A stretch of 64,000 nt of DNA from Treponema maltophilum ATCC 51939 (GCF_000413055.1 NZ_KE332518.1:17490-81489); one strand, 5' to 3'; positions 42,176-51,264 are shown, counted from the first letter of the stretch. Notes: generated by a model from the letters alone, not told the origin. Numbers and translations are program-made.

Positions 42176-43173
42176 GAAGATCCGGCTTTGTCTCCCGTTT
42201 TTGCGAATGGTAGCGATTTTGACGAACGAGAATATGAAGCCCCTTTTAATTCCGGTACAAAGGCGGCATCAGCCTGCAATGCAATGGCATGGCGCACCGA
42301 AGCCGGATGTGTCCGTTTTTCGCTTTCCGTTTCGCCCGCGGATTTTTTTTGCGGCAGATTAAAACGCAGGGCGAGTTCCGCTTTAAATGATGCCGGGCCG
42401 AACGGGCGGTCGGAATATTGCTTGCCGATTGCCGGTGCCAGAGATGCGCCCGAAGCATCGACTATTGCGTAGTGCGTATCCGTTGCGCGAATAAAGGTGA
42501 AAGGGGATACGAAAAGACGTGCGTGTGTTTCAAACAGGCTGAAGGGTTTCCATTCGCCGTAGAGCATAATGCGCGGTTCATATATCCGCTGCGAATACGA
42601 AACGACGTCCCCGCTGTAGTTTTTTTGCGAGGGCAGGAAAGCGCTTCCGTCGTAGGCGGTCAGGTTTGTCGCCGTATAGGCAAAGCCTGCGCCGGCGCCC
42701 AAGATAAGAACTTCCGTATCAAAAAAACGGTAAGCAAGGCTTGCTCCCGTACCGAAAAAAGAATCGAGACGCATCGGGTGTTCGGAATAATCGGTAAGGG
42801 CCGAATCGAGCGTTTTCCAATCGCGGTCCTGCATGGACGAAGGGCCGGGAACGGGCAAAGCCGTCGAAAAATCGAAGACAAAACGCCAGCGGTTTATATC
42901 GCAGCCGAGTTTTGCGCCGACCGTCCACATGAAAATGTCTTTCCAATCGAGGCGGCTTAAAAGCGCATATTTGCCCGCCGAATTCTTTTTATACACGAAT
43001 TCTTTTATATTTGCATATGTGCCGCCGCTCGCAAAAGAAAGGTCGAGCTGCGAAAACCACGGATTCAGTTTTGCGCCCGCATCGCTTTGCGCGAAAGCGC
43101 CGTGCGCAAAAACACACAGTAGAAAAAGTATGCATAGGCGCGTGCGCGCAAAAAAAAGACGTTCAGTTTTCAT
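42127..43173 (-). CDS. omptin-family outer-membrane protease-like protein
   Basis: 348 residues with signal peptide ending AHGAFAQ. The rest reads like the ten-stranded omptin barrel: LSRLDWKDIFMWTVGAKLG, SMQDRDWKTLDS, LTDYSEHP, then YSQRIYEPRIMLYGEW. The catalytic set of OmpT (D83, D85, D210, H212) has counterparts D116, D118, D232 and H234 (QDRDW; TDTHY). A working aspartate/histidine outer-membrane protease is therefore predicted, although overall similarity is low. The ATG overlaps the RluA stop by 11 bases and the C-terminus overlaps the convergent CNNM gene. Confidence 0.78.
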   Translation of the reverse strand: MKTERLFFARTRLCILFLLCVFAHGAFAQSDAGAKLNPWFSQLDLSFASGGTYANIKEFVYKKNSAGKYALLSRLDWKDIFMWTVGAKLGCDINRWRFVFDFSTALPVPGPSSMQDRDWKTLDSALTDYSEHPMRLDSFFGTGASLAYRFFDTEVLILGAGAGFAYTATNLTAYDGSAFLPSQKNYSGDVVSYSQRIYEPRIMLYGEWKPFSLFETHARLFVSPFTFIRATDTHYAIVDASGASLAPAIGKQYSDRPFGPASFKAELALRFNLPQKKSAGETESEKRTHPASVRHAIALQADAAFVPELKGASYSRSSKSLPFAKTGDKAGSSYFSFGISLAYCMRIR

Positions 43174-43936
43174 AGTGTGCAAGTGGGTCGGTTTTGTACA
43201 ATTTGGCAAGCTGTTTGCGCACGGCTTCCAAATCTTTCGGGTAGGGCGCGGCGAAGACAAGCGGTTTACCGGTTACGGGATGGTCGAAGGCGAGCCGGAA
43301 CGCGTGAAGGGCGAGCCGCGATAAAAGCGGCCTTTCTTCAAAAGGATCGCCGCGCCACGAACGCTTTAGTTCCGACAGGCGCACGCTCTTTTGTCCCGCC
43401 GGCCCGTATAGGGGATCGCACACGATCGGAAAACCGCATTCGGTTACATGCACCCGTATTTGGTGTGTGCGCCCTGTCAGCGGCTTTGCTTCCATCCACG
43501 AAAAAGGCCCGCACTGTCCTAAAAAGGTAAAATCCGTAACGGAGGGTTTTCCCGATTTGCGGTTGACCGCGGTACGGTGGCGTAAATCCGCATCGGGCAG
43601 CAGGGGCATGTCGGCTCGCAGCGTTTCCCAAAGCGGTCTGCCGTATACAAGCGCGTGGTATGTTTTTTGCACAAGGCGTTTTTCAAAAGCCTGCGAAAGT
43701 TTTTTTTGAGCGTTTTCGGTGCGGGCGTATAAAATCAGCCCCGACGTGTCCTTGTCGATTCTGTGAACCGCATACAAAGGCCCCAGTTCCTTTTCGGCTT
43801 CGAGATCCAAACGCGGAGCCTCCGGATCGTAACGGTCGGCGGCAACCGCCAATCCCGCTTTTTTATTCAGTACGACAAGGTCGTCATCTTCATATATCAA
43901 ACTGAAATTCTGTTGCGTTTTCACGCGTAAAATCAT
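43163..43936 (-). CDS. RluA-family RNA pseudouridine synthase
   Basis: 257 residues. The catalytic motif HRIDKDTSGLIL holds D61. KPLTGRTHQIRVH and IVCDPLYG are also typical. No N-terminal S4 domain is present, so it belongs to the shorter RluA/RsuA-like group that modifies rRNA or tRNA. The start lies next to the first copy of a 35-bp direct repeat. The omptin-like gene follows with an 11-base overlap. Confidence 0.88.
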   Translation of the reverse strand: MILRVKTQQNFSLIYEDDDLVVLNKKAGLAVAADRYDPEAPRLDLEAEKELGPLYAVHRIDKDTSGLILYARTENAQKKLSQAFEKRLVQKTYHALVYGRPLWETLRADMPLLPDADLRHRTAVNRKSGKPSVTDFTFLGQCGPFSWMEAKPLTGRTHQIRVHVTECGFPIVCDPLYGPAGQKSVRLSELKRSWRGDPFEERPLLSRLALHAFRLAFDHPVTGKPLVFAAPYPKDLEAVRKQLAKLYKTDPLAHYEN

Positions 43937-43940
43937 ACAC

Positions 43941-43975
43941 TACAATGAACGCTTGGGCAAGGGCGGGATTTTATG
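43941..43975 (+). repeat. 35-bp direct repeat, left copy
   Basis: Identical over 35 bases to 46863-46897 in the same orientation. It starts five bases from the RluA start codon. The two copies bracket a two-gene redox block and lie upstream of similar promoter motifs, suggesting duplication of a promoter region during insertion of the block. Confidence 0.85.
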
Positions 43976-44043
43976 TGCGGATTTTATGTCGATATTTAAA
44001 ATTATCTGAAGAGGGAAAAATCGGTAAGACAAAAACTTGACGT

Positions 44044-44059
44044 ATGAGTAAAGACTGAT
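44044..44059 (+). promoter_or_regulatory. regulon motif copy A (ATGAG-N6-CTGAT) and nearby palindrome
   Basis: A weak member of the GTTAG-N6-CTAAC pattern, 38 bases before the redox gene; the spacer TAAAGA equals that of the copy before araC. Immediately downstream (44064-44085) is an imperfect palindrome TTAGTAATG-ATAA-CATAACTAA overlapping the promoter region. Confidence 0.45.
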
Positions 44060-44097
44060 ATAATTAGTAATGATAACATAACTAAAGGGGGCGTTCT

Positions 44098-45636
44098 ATG
44101 CCGAAATATGATGCTGTCGTAATCGGTGCCGGTAACGGAGGCTTGGCAGCCGCCTGTCGAATGGCTTTGGCAGGGAAAAAGACTCTTCTTGTTGAGCGTC
44201 ATAATCTTCCGGGAGGTTGTGCTTCAAGCTTTCGCAGAGGGCGTTTTGAATTTGAAACGGCTTTACATGAAATATGCGAATGGGGAACTGCCGAGAATCC
44301 GGGCGGTTGCAGAAAAACGGTTGTGAATGATTTCGGGCTGAATATTATTTGGCACCGAATTCCTGACAATTTCCGTGTGATTACAACCGCAAGTGACGGA
44401 AAGACACATATCGATGCAACATTACCTTGCGGTATAGAAAATTTTGTAAATGAGATGGAGCGGCTTGTACCGGGGTGTCGTGAATCCATACAGAACCTCT
44501 TTGATCTCGGCACGGAATTTCATGCGGCCGGTGATTATTCATTGAGCGTTGCCGGCAAGACAGACCCCGTGTATATGAAAAAACATTTTCCGAATTTTTT
44601 ACGCCTCGGGAGCTACAGTGTAAATCGTGTTTTTAAAGCTATGAAAATGCCGAAGCTTGCTCAAGATATTATGAATACATACTGGGGATATTTAGGCGTA
44701 GATGCCGATCATTTGTCTTTTTTGCAGTATGTAAATATGCTTTGGCTATATGTTACTCACGGTGCTTGGATCCCCGACAAGACCAGTAACGAACTGACCA
44801 CGGGAATGCTTGAATGCTTCCGTAAATTTGGAGGGGAAGTTTGGATGAACTGTACTGCGACACGGATTCTTTTTGATGATAATAAGGCTGTACGAGGTGT
44901 TGAGACTACTTGCGGGACAGTGAATACACGCTATATTTTATGCAATATGAATCAAAATATGGTCTATGCAACAATGTGTCCTCCCGAGGTTGTCCCGGAA
45001 CGCATGGTCAAACTCGGTAATGCCAGAACTTATTCAGCCCGCATGTTTATCGTCTATTTGGGGCTTGATGTAAGTGCAGAGGAGCTCGGTATTCATGACT
45101 ATACTATTTTCCTTCCGACTTCTGCCGATACGGTAAAAGAATATGAGGCCGGGAAACGCAGAGAAACTAATTGTAATCAGGTTATGGTTTGTTATAATGT
45201 AATTAATCCGAATTTCTCTCCTCAGGGCACTTGTGTTATTTCTCTAACCAGCGCATTTATGGATGACGACTGGGCAAATGTGGAGCAGGATGATTATGTA
45301 AACACCAAGACTGCTTTTGCAGAAAAACTTATTAACCTTTTTGAAGAACGTACGGGTTATATAATAAAGCCATATATTGAAGAAATAGAGATAGCAACTC
45401 CTTGGACAATGTGTAACTATGTAAACACGCCACAGGGTGCTGCTTATGGTTTTGAGTTAAAAGATTGGGATAGCATGATGCCGCGTATGATGATGATGGG
45501 CAGTGAATTTCCTATTAAGGGGCTGAAGTTTGTCGGTGCGGCAAGTATTCGAGGAGACGGATACAATTCCGCGATATTCAGCGGGGATACGCTTGCAAAA
45601 AAGACTCTTGCGGAAATGAAGGCAGAGGAGGTTTAA
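44098..45636 (+). CDS. CrtI/phytoene-desaturase-like FAD-dependent oxidoreductase
   Basis: 512 residues. The N-terminal FAD-binding Rossmann motif is VVIGAGNGGLAAACRMALAG, followed by VERHNLPGGCASSFRRG, as in carotenoid isomerase/desaturase-like proteins. A C-terminal FAD-contact region reads GLKFVGAASIRGDGYNSAIFSG. The natural substrate is unknown; carotenoid chemistry is not implied because no carotenoid genes are nearby. AAAGGGG precedes the ATG. A ferredoxin-reductase-type partner follows after four bases. The codons are visibly more A/T-ending than those of the flanking genes, and the block is flanked by direct repeats, suggesting acquisition. Confidence 0.82.
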   Translation: MPKYDAVVIGAGNGGLAAACRMALAGKKTLLVERHNLPGGCASSFRRGRFEFETALHEICEWGTAENPGGCRKTVVNDFGLNIIWHRIPDNFRVITTASDGKTHIDATLPCGIENFVNEMERLVPGCRESIQNLFDLGTEFHAAGDYSLSVAGKTDPVYMKKHFPNFLRLGSYSVNRVFKAMKMPKLAQDIMNTYWGYLGVDADHLSFLQYVNMLWLYVTHGAWIPDKTSNELTTGMLECFRKFGGEVWMNCTATRILFDDNKAVRGVETTCGTVNTRYILCNMNQNMVYATMCPPEVVPERMVKLGNARTYSARMFIVYLGLDVSAEELGIHDYTIFLPTSADTVKEYEAGKRRETNCNQVMVCYNVINPNFSPQGTCVISLTSAFMDDDWANVEQDDYVNTKTAFAEKLINLFEERTGYIIKPYIEEIEIATPWTMCNYVNTPQGAAYGFELKDWDSMMPRMMMMGSEFPIKGLKFVGAASIRGDGYNSAIFSGDTLAKKTLAEMKAEEV

Positions 45637-45640
45637 AAAT

Positions 45641-46852
45641 ATGACAAAAAAGTGTAACTATAAGATTAATGTAATAGGCGCACTGGATATGCTCCGGTTT
45701 AAGAATATGCCGAAGTTCCGTGAAGCTGCGATCGAAGCTGCTCCTGCAACTCCTCTGCCGAAGAGTTTTATTACGAATGAAAAAGCAAAACAACGTCATC
45801 CCGAAAAACAACATGTTGTTATTTCCGAAATTCGTAATTGTGGGGTTGACACAAAAATAATCATATTAAAAACCGAACATAACGAACCGCTTGCATCTTT
45901 TCGTGCCGGCCAGTATATCAGCGTATCACTTTCTATCGGCGGAGTTACGACAACCCGTCCTTATTCGCTTTGCTCTTCCCCCCTCGATGCAAAACACGGT
46001 GAATATCACATAATGGTTAAGCGCAACGATGCGGGCTTTGCCAGTTTGTATATTCACGACAAATGGAAAGTCGGCCAAAAACTCATTATTTCAGGTCCGC
46101 AAGGCCATCTGTATTATGAAAGACCTCGAGATGAAAAAAAAGTTGTAGCTCTGGCCGGCGGCTCCGGGATAACGCCTTTCATAGGAATGGCTTATGCACT
46201 AAGGGATAAGCTTGAGGATTTCGAGCTGATTATTCTATATGGTTCACGAAAGGAAGAAGATATTACTTATAGAAAAGAGCTTGATGAAGTATGTGCCGTC
46301 TGCGATAAAGTAAAAGTAATTTATGTGCTATCCGACGAGGATAAACAAGGCTTTGAACACGGTTTTATAACAGCGGATTTAATAAAAAAATACGGCGGAA
46401 ATGCATTCAGCGTGTTCATGTGCGGCCCACAGGCTATGTATAACTTTCTCGATAAAGAACTTGAAAAGCTTTCTTTACGCAAAAAACTTGTTCGAAGAGA
46501 ACTGTTCGGAATGATAAAAGATCCTTGGAATCAACCGGGTTATCCTATGGAAATACGCCGGAAAGTTTTTAATCTCACAGTTATCCAATGCGGTAAAGAA
46601 TATAATATTTCCGCTTCTGCCGATGAACCTCTGCTTGTGGCGATCGAGCGAGCCGGTATTATTGCTCCGGCACGTTGCCGTAGCGGTGAGTGCGGGTGGT
46701 GTCGTTCAAAGCTTCTTTCGGGTAATGTATATGTTCCCCTAAAAACCGACGGGCGCCGTGCTGCGGACATAGAATTTAATTATATTCATCCATGTTCCAG
46801 TTTTGCAATGTCCGATGCGGTACTGGAAGTTCCGATGTCGACACAAGTTTGA
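45641..46852 (+). CDS. ferredoxin-NAD(P)H reductase with C-terminal 2Fe-2S domain
   Basis: 403 residues. A ~60-residue leader is followed by the FAD-binding barrel (RAGQYISVSLSIGG, RPYSLCSSP), the NAD(P)-binding domain (VALAGGSGITPFIGMAY, LIILYGSRKEEDITYRKEL, FMCGPQAMYNFL) and a plant-type [2Fe-2S] ferredoxin domain with CRSGECGWCRSKLL and a final cysteine in HPCSS. It can pass electrons from NAD(P)H through FAD to the iron-sulphur cluster, presumably to the upstream flavoprotein. The start ATG follows GAGGAGG overlapping the preceding stop. Codon use matches its partner, not the surroundings. Confidence 0.88.
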   Translation: MTKKCNYKINVIGALDMLRFKNMPKFREAAIEAAPATPLPKSFITNEKAKQRHPEKQHVVISEIRNCGVDTKIIILKTEHNEPLASFRAGQYISVSLSIGGVTTTRPYSLCSSPLDAKHGEYHIMVKRNDAGFASLYIHDKWKVGQKLIISGPQGHLYYERPRDEKKVVALAGGSGITPFIGMAYALRDKLEDFELIILYGSRKEEDITYRKELDEVCAVCDKVKVIYVLSDEDKQGFEHGFITADLIKKYGGNAFSVFMCGPQAMYNFLDKELEKLSLRKKLVRRELFGMIKDPWNQPGYPMEIRRKVFNLTVIQCGKEYNISASADEPLLVAIERAGIIAPARCRSGECGWCRSKLLSGNVYVPLKTDGRRAADIEFNYIHPCSSFAMSDAVLEVPMSTQV

Positions 46853-46862
46853 ACTTCAACAT

Positions 46863-46897
46863 TACAATGAACGCTTGGGCAAGGGCGGGATTTTATG
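46863..46897 (+). repeat. 35-bp direct repeat, right copy
   Basis: Exact copy of 43941-43975. It lies ten bases after the ferredoxin-reductase stop codon and upstream of the araC promoter. Similarity continues imperfectly beyond the repeat toward the promoter. Confidence 0.85.
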
Positions 46898-46944
46898 CGG
46901 CGTTTTATTGACAAAACCGAGGCGATATTTTAGACTTTGTATAA

Positions 46945-46960
46945 GTTAGTAAAGACTAAA
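46945..46960 (+). promoter_or_regulatory. regulon motif copy B (GTTAG-N6-CTAAA)
   Basis: GTTAGTAAAGACTAAA lies about 13 bases before the araC start codon. It is also the right arm of a larger imperfect inverted repeat (TTTTAGACTTT ... AAAGACTAAAA) that would cover the promoter. The coordinate may be off by one base. Confidence 0.5.
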
Positions 46961-46973
46961 ATACGAGAGAGGT

Positions 46974-47753
46974 ATGGACAGCCAAGACTTAATCAAGCTG
47001 CGGTATTTTTATTGCAGCGGCAAGTTGCGGGTTAAAAATATTCGCTTGTTTACCCGCTCAAAAGACAGAAACGAAGAAGCCTACCAAACCGTACTCAACG
47101 CTTTTATGTTCCCGCTGCGGGGCAGGGCCGACATTTGTTTGGACAATCAGCGGTTTGCGGCTTCGGAAGGAACACTGATTTACGCAACGTCCGGCCATAA
47201 AATCGGATTTAAAGTAAAAAGCGCCGAGGACTTTGTATATTTTAACATCTATCACAACGACGTGTATGATAAAAATTTTTGCGTCTCCTTGAGCAACTAC
47301 GGTGCGTACATTCACGACATTCAAACCTACCTTGCCGAAACGTCGGCCGACGAATTGCGGGAATATTTTATACGCGAACGCTTTCTTTCTTCCGTATTTA
47401 AAAAGCTGTTTGAACTTGAAGATTTTACCGATTTTCGGCAATTCGGAATTATCGAGAAGGCGGAGCATTATTTAAGCGAGAATTTCAGTGAAGCCATTTC
47501 GCTCGGCGATATCGCTTCTGCCCTGCACGTAAGTGCAAATTCCATTTCGTATTTATATAAAAAATACCGCAACGAAACGATAAAAAACCGCATTATAGAA
47601 CTCAGATTAAAAAAAGCAATCGATTTGATCGCCCATAATAATTATTCGATAAAAAAAGCCGCATTGGAAGTCGGCTTTAACGATCCCTTGTATTTCAGCA
47701 GGCTGTTTAAATCGAAGATCGGGTATTCGCCGAACGAACTGCGCAAAACCTGA
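46974..47753 (+). CDS. AraC-family transcriptional regulator
   Basis: 259 residues. The N-terminal ~150 residues are a beta-rich effector-binding region (LNAFMFPLRGRADICLDNQ). The C-terminal double helix-turn-helix at ~165-258 includes ISLGDIASALHVSANSISYLYKKY and KKAALEVGFNDPLYFSRLFKSKIGYSPNELRK. The ribosome-binding site is GAGAGAGG. It lies between the redox pair and the convergent siderophore/haem operon. By analogy to PchR/YbtA-type regulators it may activate iron acquisition in response to a ligand, but the ligand is unknown. Confidence 0.85.
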   Translation: MDSQDLIKLRYFYCSGKLRVKNIRLFTRSKDRNEEAYQTVLNAFMFPLRGRADICLDNQRFAASEGTLIYATSGHKIGFKVKSAEDFVYFNIYHNDVYDKNFCVSLSNYGAYIHDIQTYLAETSADELREYFIRERFLSSVFKKLFELEDFTDFRQFGIIEKAEHYLSENFSEAISLGDIASALHVSANSISYLYKKYRNETIKNRIIELRLKKAIDLIAHNNYSIKKAALEVGFNDPLYFSRLFKSKIGYSPNELRKT

Positions 47754-47771
47754 TTTTCCGGCGCGGGATTT

Positions 47772-48401
47772 TCAGTAACTGCGGACGAACCAGTCGAGCG
47801 CGCAGCCGATTTTTTCTTTTATATAGTCGTGGTGGTCGCCTTCGAATATTGTTGAAGTTACATCGTTACCGGCTTTTAAAGCGCCGGCGATTTTTTCGGC
47901 CTTGCGGGGAAGATCCTGCAAAAGTTCTTTGTTCTTTCCTTCGTTTTTACCCCAGATAAAAAGAAGCTTTTCGTTTTTTACGGCGCCGGCTGCAACACGC
48001 TCTAAAAAATACGAGTCGAACCTTTCGTACCATACCGAAGGCGATATGAGAATGTATCCGGCGCATTTTTGCTTTGTTTGCAGCGTGAGCGCGTACAGCA
48101 AAAAAAGGGCGGAAAGGGAATAGCCGGCAAAAACCGTGTGTGCAAAGGAGCCGTCATACCGATTTTGTAACAGTTCATATGTTGCACCCGCGTGCCCGGA
48201 AAAGACCGTTACATTGTGTTTGCACAATGTGCTCTGTGCTGGCCACGGGCTCAATTCGTCGGCGCGGTTTTCAAAGTCTATTCCCCGCACGGTAAAATCC
48301 GCAAGCCTTTGATCCTGTCCCAAGTATTTTTCAAAAATATACCGGTCCAAAACGCAAAGGCTTGTCGGCTTAGTACCGTTTTGTATAGTTTCAATTACCA
48401 T
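47772..48401 (-). CDS. alpha/beta-hydrolase, possible siderophore esterase
   Basis: 209 residues with the esterase nucleophile elbow GYSLS (~97-101) and a late histidine in EGDHHDYIKEKIG. The protein resembles Fes/IroE-type putative esterases. No signal peptide, so it is cytoplasmic. It is the last gene of a transport operon and its ATG overlaps the stop codon of the substrate-binding protein. Hydrolysing an imported iron chelate to release iron would fit this position. Other ester substrates are possible. Confidence 0.72.
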   Translation of the reverse strand: MVIETIQNGTKPTSLCVLDRYIFEKYLGQDQRLADFTVRGIDFENRADELSPWPAQSTLCKHNVTVFSGHAGATYELLQNRYDGSFAHTVFAGYSLSALFLLYALTLQTKQKCAGYILISPSVWYERFDSYFLERVAAGAVKNEKLLFIWGKNEGKNKELLQDLPRKAEKIAGALKAGNDVTSTIFEGDHHDYIKEKIGCALDWFVRSY

Positions 48402-49356
48402 ACAACGCTTTTGCAAGTTTCGAATAAATCTCTATCGTTCTGACGCCGTAATCCATAAAATCGTCGTAAGCGATCGCTATAATGGCGTTGTTTTTTATCG
48501 CCGTGACGTTTGCCAAAGCACCGTTTATACGCAGGTTTTGTATGGCGGTGGGATCGTTTTTGGCGTTTCGGTCGGCCGTAATGTAAAAGATAATGTCGGG
48601 GTTCATGCTTACAAGGTTTTCAAGACCCAATTCGTTTGCCGGCTTGTCCAAGGCCGGAACGAGCTTGAGCCGTGCCAAAACGTTGCCCTGCAGCCCCGTT
48701 GAAACATCGAAGGAACCGAAAACGTTGCCGTTAAAATTCGTCATTGCCAAAACCTTTTGCGTGCCCTTTGCTTTCGAGCGCACCAGCGCGTCGGTTTCTT
48801 TAATGCGTGCGGCAAGCTGCGCCGTCAGTTCGGCGGCTTTGTCTTGAGCGTTGAAGATTTTTCCGTAGGTTTGTATGTCTTCGAGCACCGTTTCAAGAAC
48901 GGGATTTATGCCGGTAACGCTCGCCTTTTGCGGCACGGCCGCGATGCCGGCTGCATTCAATTCGGCGACGGTTCCGAGCGCTTTTGCGTTGAACAGCTTA
49001 TCGCGTCCGACGATTATGTCCGGCCGGGCGGCCAAAACCGCTTCTTTCGACAAGCTTTTTTTGTCGCCGATTACTTTAAACGAGGCGAAATCCGCGGCGT
49101 ATTCGTTCGTAATTTTGTTGTCGGGCTTTAGAATGCCGATTATCGTATCTTTTAATCCCAATTTAAGCAGGATTTCGGTGGAAGATACGTTTGACGTAAC
49201 GACCCTTGTCGGCCGCTTGGAAACGGTTTGCCGCATTTCTTTGCCGCTTGCGTCGAATATCGTAACCGTCAGCGGGTACAAGGTTTCGGCCGCGGTTAAA
49301 AGCGAAGATAACAGCAGCGCTGCAGCCGTTATCGCAAAAAGTTTTTTTGCTTTCAT
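48391..49356 (-). CDS. iron-siderophore/haem/cobalamin ABC transporter substrate-binding protein
   Basis: 321 residues. The signal peptide (LFAITAAALLLSSLLTAAET) is of the cleavable, non-lipoprotein kind. The mature part follows the class III (BtuF/FhuD) helical-backbone fold, with RPTRVVTSNVSSTEILLKLGLKDTIIG near the start and NPDIIFYIT later. It delivers an iron chelate, haem or cobalamin to the FecCD-type permease. The neighbouring TonB machinery makes iron or haem most likely. The ATPase gene upstream overlaps by four bases. Confidence 0.87.
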   Translation of the reverse strand: MKAKKLFAITAAALLLSSLLTAAETLYPLTVTIFDASGKEMRQTVSKRPTRVVTSNVSSTEILLKLGLKDTIIGILKPDNKITNEYAADFASFKVIGDKKSLSKEAVLAARPDIIVGRDKLFNAKALGTVAELNAAGIAAVPQKASVTGINPVLETVLEDIQTYGKIFNAQDKAAELTAQLAARIKETDALVRSKAKGTQKVLAMTNFNGNVFGSFDVSTGLQGNVLARLKLVPALDKPANELGLENLVSMNPDIIFYITADRNAKNDPTAIQNLRINGALANVTAIKNNAIIAIAYDDFMDYGVRTIEIYSKLAKALYGN

Positions 49357-50147
49357 ATGTCCTCCTGATTATAAAAGCTTATATCAATATGACCGGTTTT
49401 CCGGTTAAATTCGATTTCGGAATTTAAATGATACACATCGCGGATCATGTGCGGATTAATAATGTCGGCGGTGTTGCCGTGCGCATAAATGAGTCCTTCC
49501 TTAAGCACAATCAGTTTGCCGAAAAACTGCGACGCCAAATTGAGGTCATGCAAAGCCGTCACTGTCGTGATTTGCTGCGAAACAATCAGGTTCATCAGCT
49601 TGATTTGGTTCGTTATGTCCAAATGATTGCTCGGCTCGTCCAATATGAGGACGTCCGGTTCCTGCACCAAGGCTCGTGCAAGGATTGCCCGCTGTTTTTC
49701 TCCGCCGGAAAGCGTCAGGATGCTTCGGTTCTCCAAATCGGCAAGGTTCGTTTTTTGCAAAATATGCGATACAATGCGGTCGTCTTCTTCGGTGTCTTTG
49801 TCGAATAAGCCCTTATGTGGATTTCGTCCGAGCATGACGTATTCGTATACCGTAAAATCGAATGCGCCGGCGTCGAATTGAGGAACGTATGCAAGCGTTT
49901 GCGCCAACTCTTTTTTTGAATATTTTTTTAAATCTTTTCCCGCATACAGTACGGTGCCGCCGTATTTGGAAAGGTGCTGGGTTAAAATATTCAGCATCGT
50001 CGATTTGCCGCTCCCGTTGGGGCCGACGAGGCAGTAATTGTTTCCGTTTAAAATATCGAGCGTTATGCCTTTGAGAATCCGCTTGCCGCCCAGCGTAATT
50101 TCCAAATCTTTTATTTCGAATGCCGCCGTTTCAGCCGTGTCTTTCAC
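49353..50147 (-). CDS. FecE/BtuD-type ABC transporter ATPase
   Basis: 264 residues. Walker A is GPNGSGKST, the ABC signature LSGGEKQRAILARAL and Walker B VLILDEPSNHLD, and the H-loop lies in VTALHDLNLA. I chose the GTG start with GGGAG eight bases upstream. An in-frame TTG at 50177, four bases after the permease stop and preceded by AGAGGGAAGGA, is an alternative. It energises the FecCD permease. Confidence 0.92.
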   Translation of the reverse strand: MKDTAETAAFEIKDLEITLGGKRILKGITLDILNGNNYCLVGPNGSGKSTMLNILTQHLSKYGGTVLYAGKDLKKYSKKELAQTLAYVPQFDAGAFDFTVYEYVMLGRNPHKGLFDKDTEEDDRIVSHILQKTNLADLENRSILTLSGGEKQRAILARALVQEPDVLILDEPSNHLDITNQIKLMNLIVSQQITTVTALHDLNLASQFFGKLIVLKEGLIYAHGNTADIINPHMIRDVYHLNSEIEFNRKTGHIDISFYNQEDI

Positions 50148-50181
50148 GTCTTTGCTCCCATGCGAAGTTGTTCTCAAAAAG

Positions 50182-51213
50182 TTATCCTTCCCTCTGCCCG
50201 TATTTACTTTGTATGAGCGCAACGGCGAAAATCGGCGCGCCGATGATTGCCGTGATTATGCCGATGGGAATTTCCGCGTTCGGTATAATTGTGCGGGCAA
50301 CCGTATCGCAGGCAAGCAAAAAGAAAGCGCCCGTCAATACCGATACGGGAATCAGTTTTCTATGGTCGGTACCGAACAACATTCTGCAAACGTGCGGAAC
50401 GATAAGGCCTGCAAAGCCGATGATGCCGGATACGCTTACGATAACCGAGGTCAATATCGCTACGATGATCAGAAGAAGTGCGCGCAAGCGGTCGGTGTTT
50501 AAGCCCAAACTTTGCGCCGCCTTATCGCCCTGAACGAACACGTTGAGGCTGCGCGCAGTCAAAATAAAAAAGATCGTGCAGATAAGCGTCGTTCCCGCGG
50601 GAATTCGTATGTTTTCCCAATTTGCCTGCGCGAGCGATCCCATAGTCCAAAATTTGATGCCCGTGATTCCGTCCGCCGTGCCGTAAAGCGTCAATATAAA
50701 GTTTGCAATCGATATAAAAAACGCGTTAATAATCGTGCCGGACAAAATCAATTTTGTCATCGACGCTTTTCCGTTAATCGACGACATAACAAGCACGAGT
50801 ACAATCGATAAAAGCGAACCGGCAAAGGCGAAAGCGGACAGTCCGACATTGCCGAGCGCACCGGAGCCTACCGCAAAAATAAAATAAATACCGGCACCCA
50901 AATACGCTCCCGACGAAACGCCCAACAAATACGGTTCCGACAGGGTTGTGCGCACGAGCGCCTGAATCACGACGCCGCTGAGCGCAAGCGCCGATCCGAC
51001 CGTTATCGCCAAAACGGTTCTCGGAATCCGCAGATTGAAAATAATGTACGAAAAAGATTTGTTTTGCACGGCTTCCGCGTTTCCCGAAAGGACGCTGACG
51101 ACATCGCCGAAGGGAATTTTGACGGCGCCGGACATAACGGAAAGGAGCGAAAACGCGGCGATAATTGCGAGCATACAAAAATATAAAAAAAAGTTATGCT
51201 TAAAATATGTCAT
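50182..51213 (-). CDS. FecCD-family ABC transporter permease
   Basis: 343 residues with about ten membrane helices. Motifs typical of FecCD/BtuC are present: NLRIPRTVLAITVGSALALSG near 65-85, EPYLLGVSSGAYLGA, and GFAGLIVPHVCRMLFGTDHR near the cytoplasmic loop. It is the first gene of the transport operon (permease, ATPase, binding protein, esterase-like). A motif of the GTTAG-N6-CTAAC type sits 52 bases before it. Confidence 0.93.
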   Translation of the reverse strand: MTYFKHNFFLYFCMLAIIAAFSLLSVMSGAVKIPFGDVVSVLSGNAEAVQNKSFSYIIFNLRIPRTVLAITVGSALALSGVVIQALVRTTLSEPYLLGVSSGAYLGAGIYFIFAVGSGALGNVGLSAFAFAGSLLSIVLVLVMSSINGKASMTKLILSGTIINAFFISIANFILTLYGTADGITGIKFWTMGSLAQANWENIRIPAGTTLICTIFFILTARSLNVFVQGDKAAQSLGLNTDRLRALLLIIVAILTSVIVSVSGIIGFAGLIVPHVCRMLFGTDHRKLIPVSVLTGAFFLLACDTVARTIIPNAEIPIGIITAIIGAPIFAVALIQSKYGQREG

Positions 51214-51264
51214 TCCGATTTAAGCATAACGCAAGCCGACTTTCTTTGAAATGGACAATATCGA

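Noticed and set aside
43941-46897. Integron cassette with attC sites
   Set aside because: The 35-bp repeats have no recognisable RYYYAAC/GTTRRRY core pair or attC-like folding, and the block is a two-gene operon with its own promoter region.
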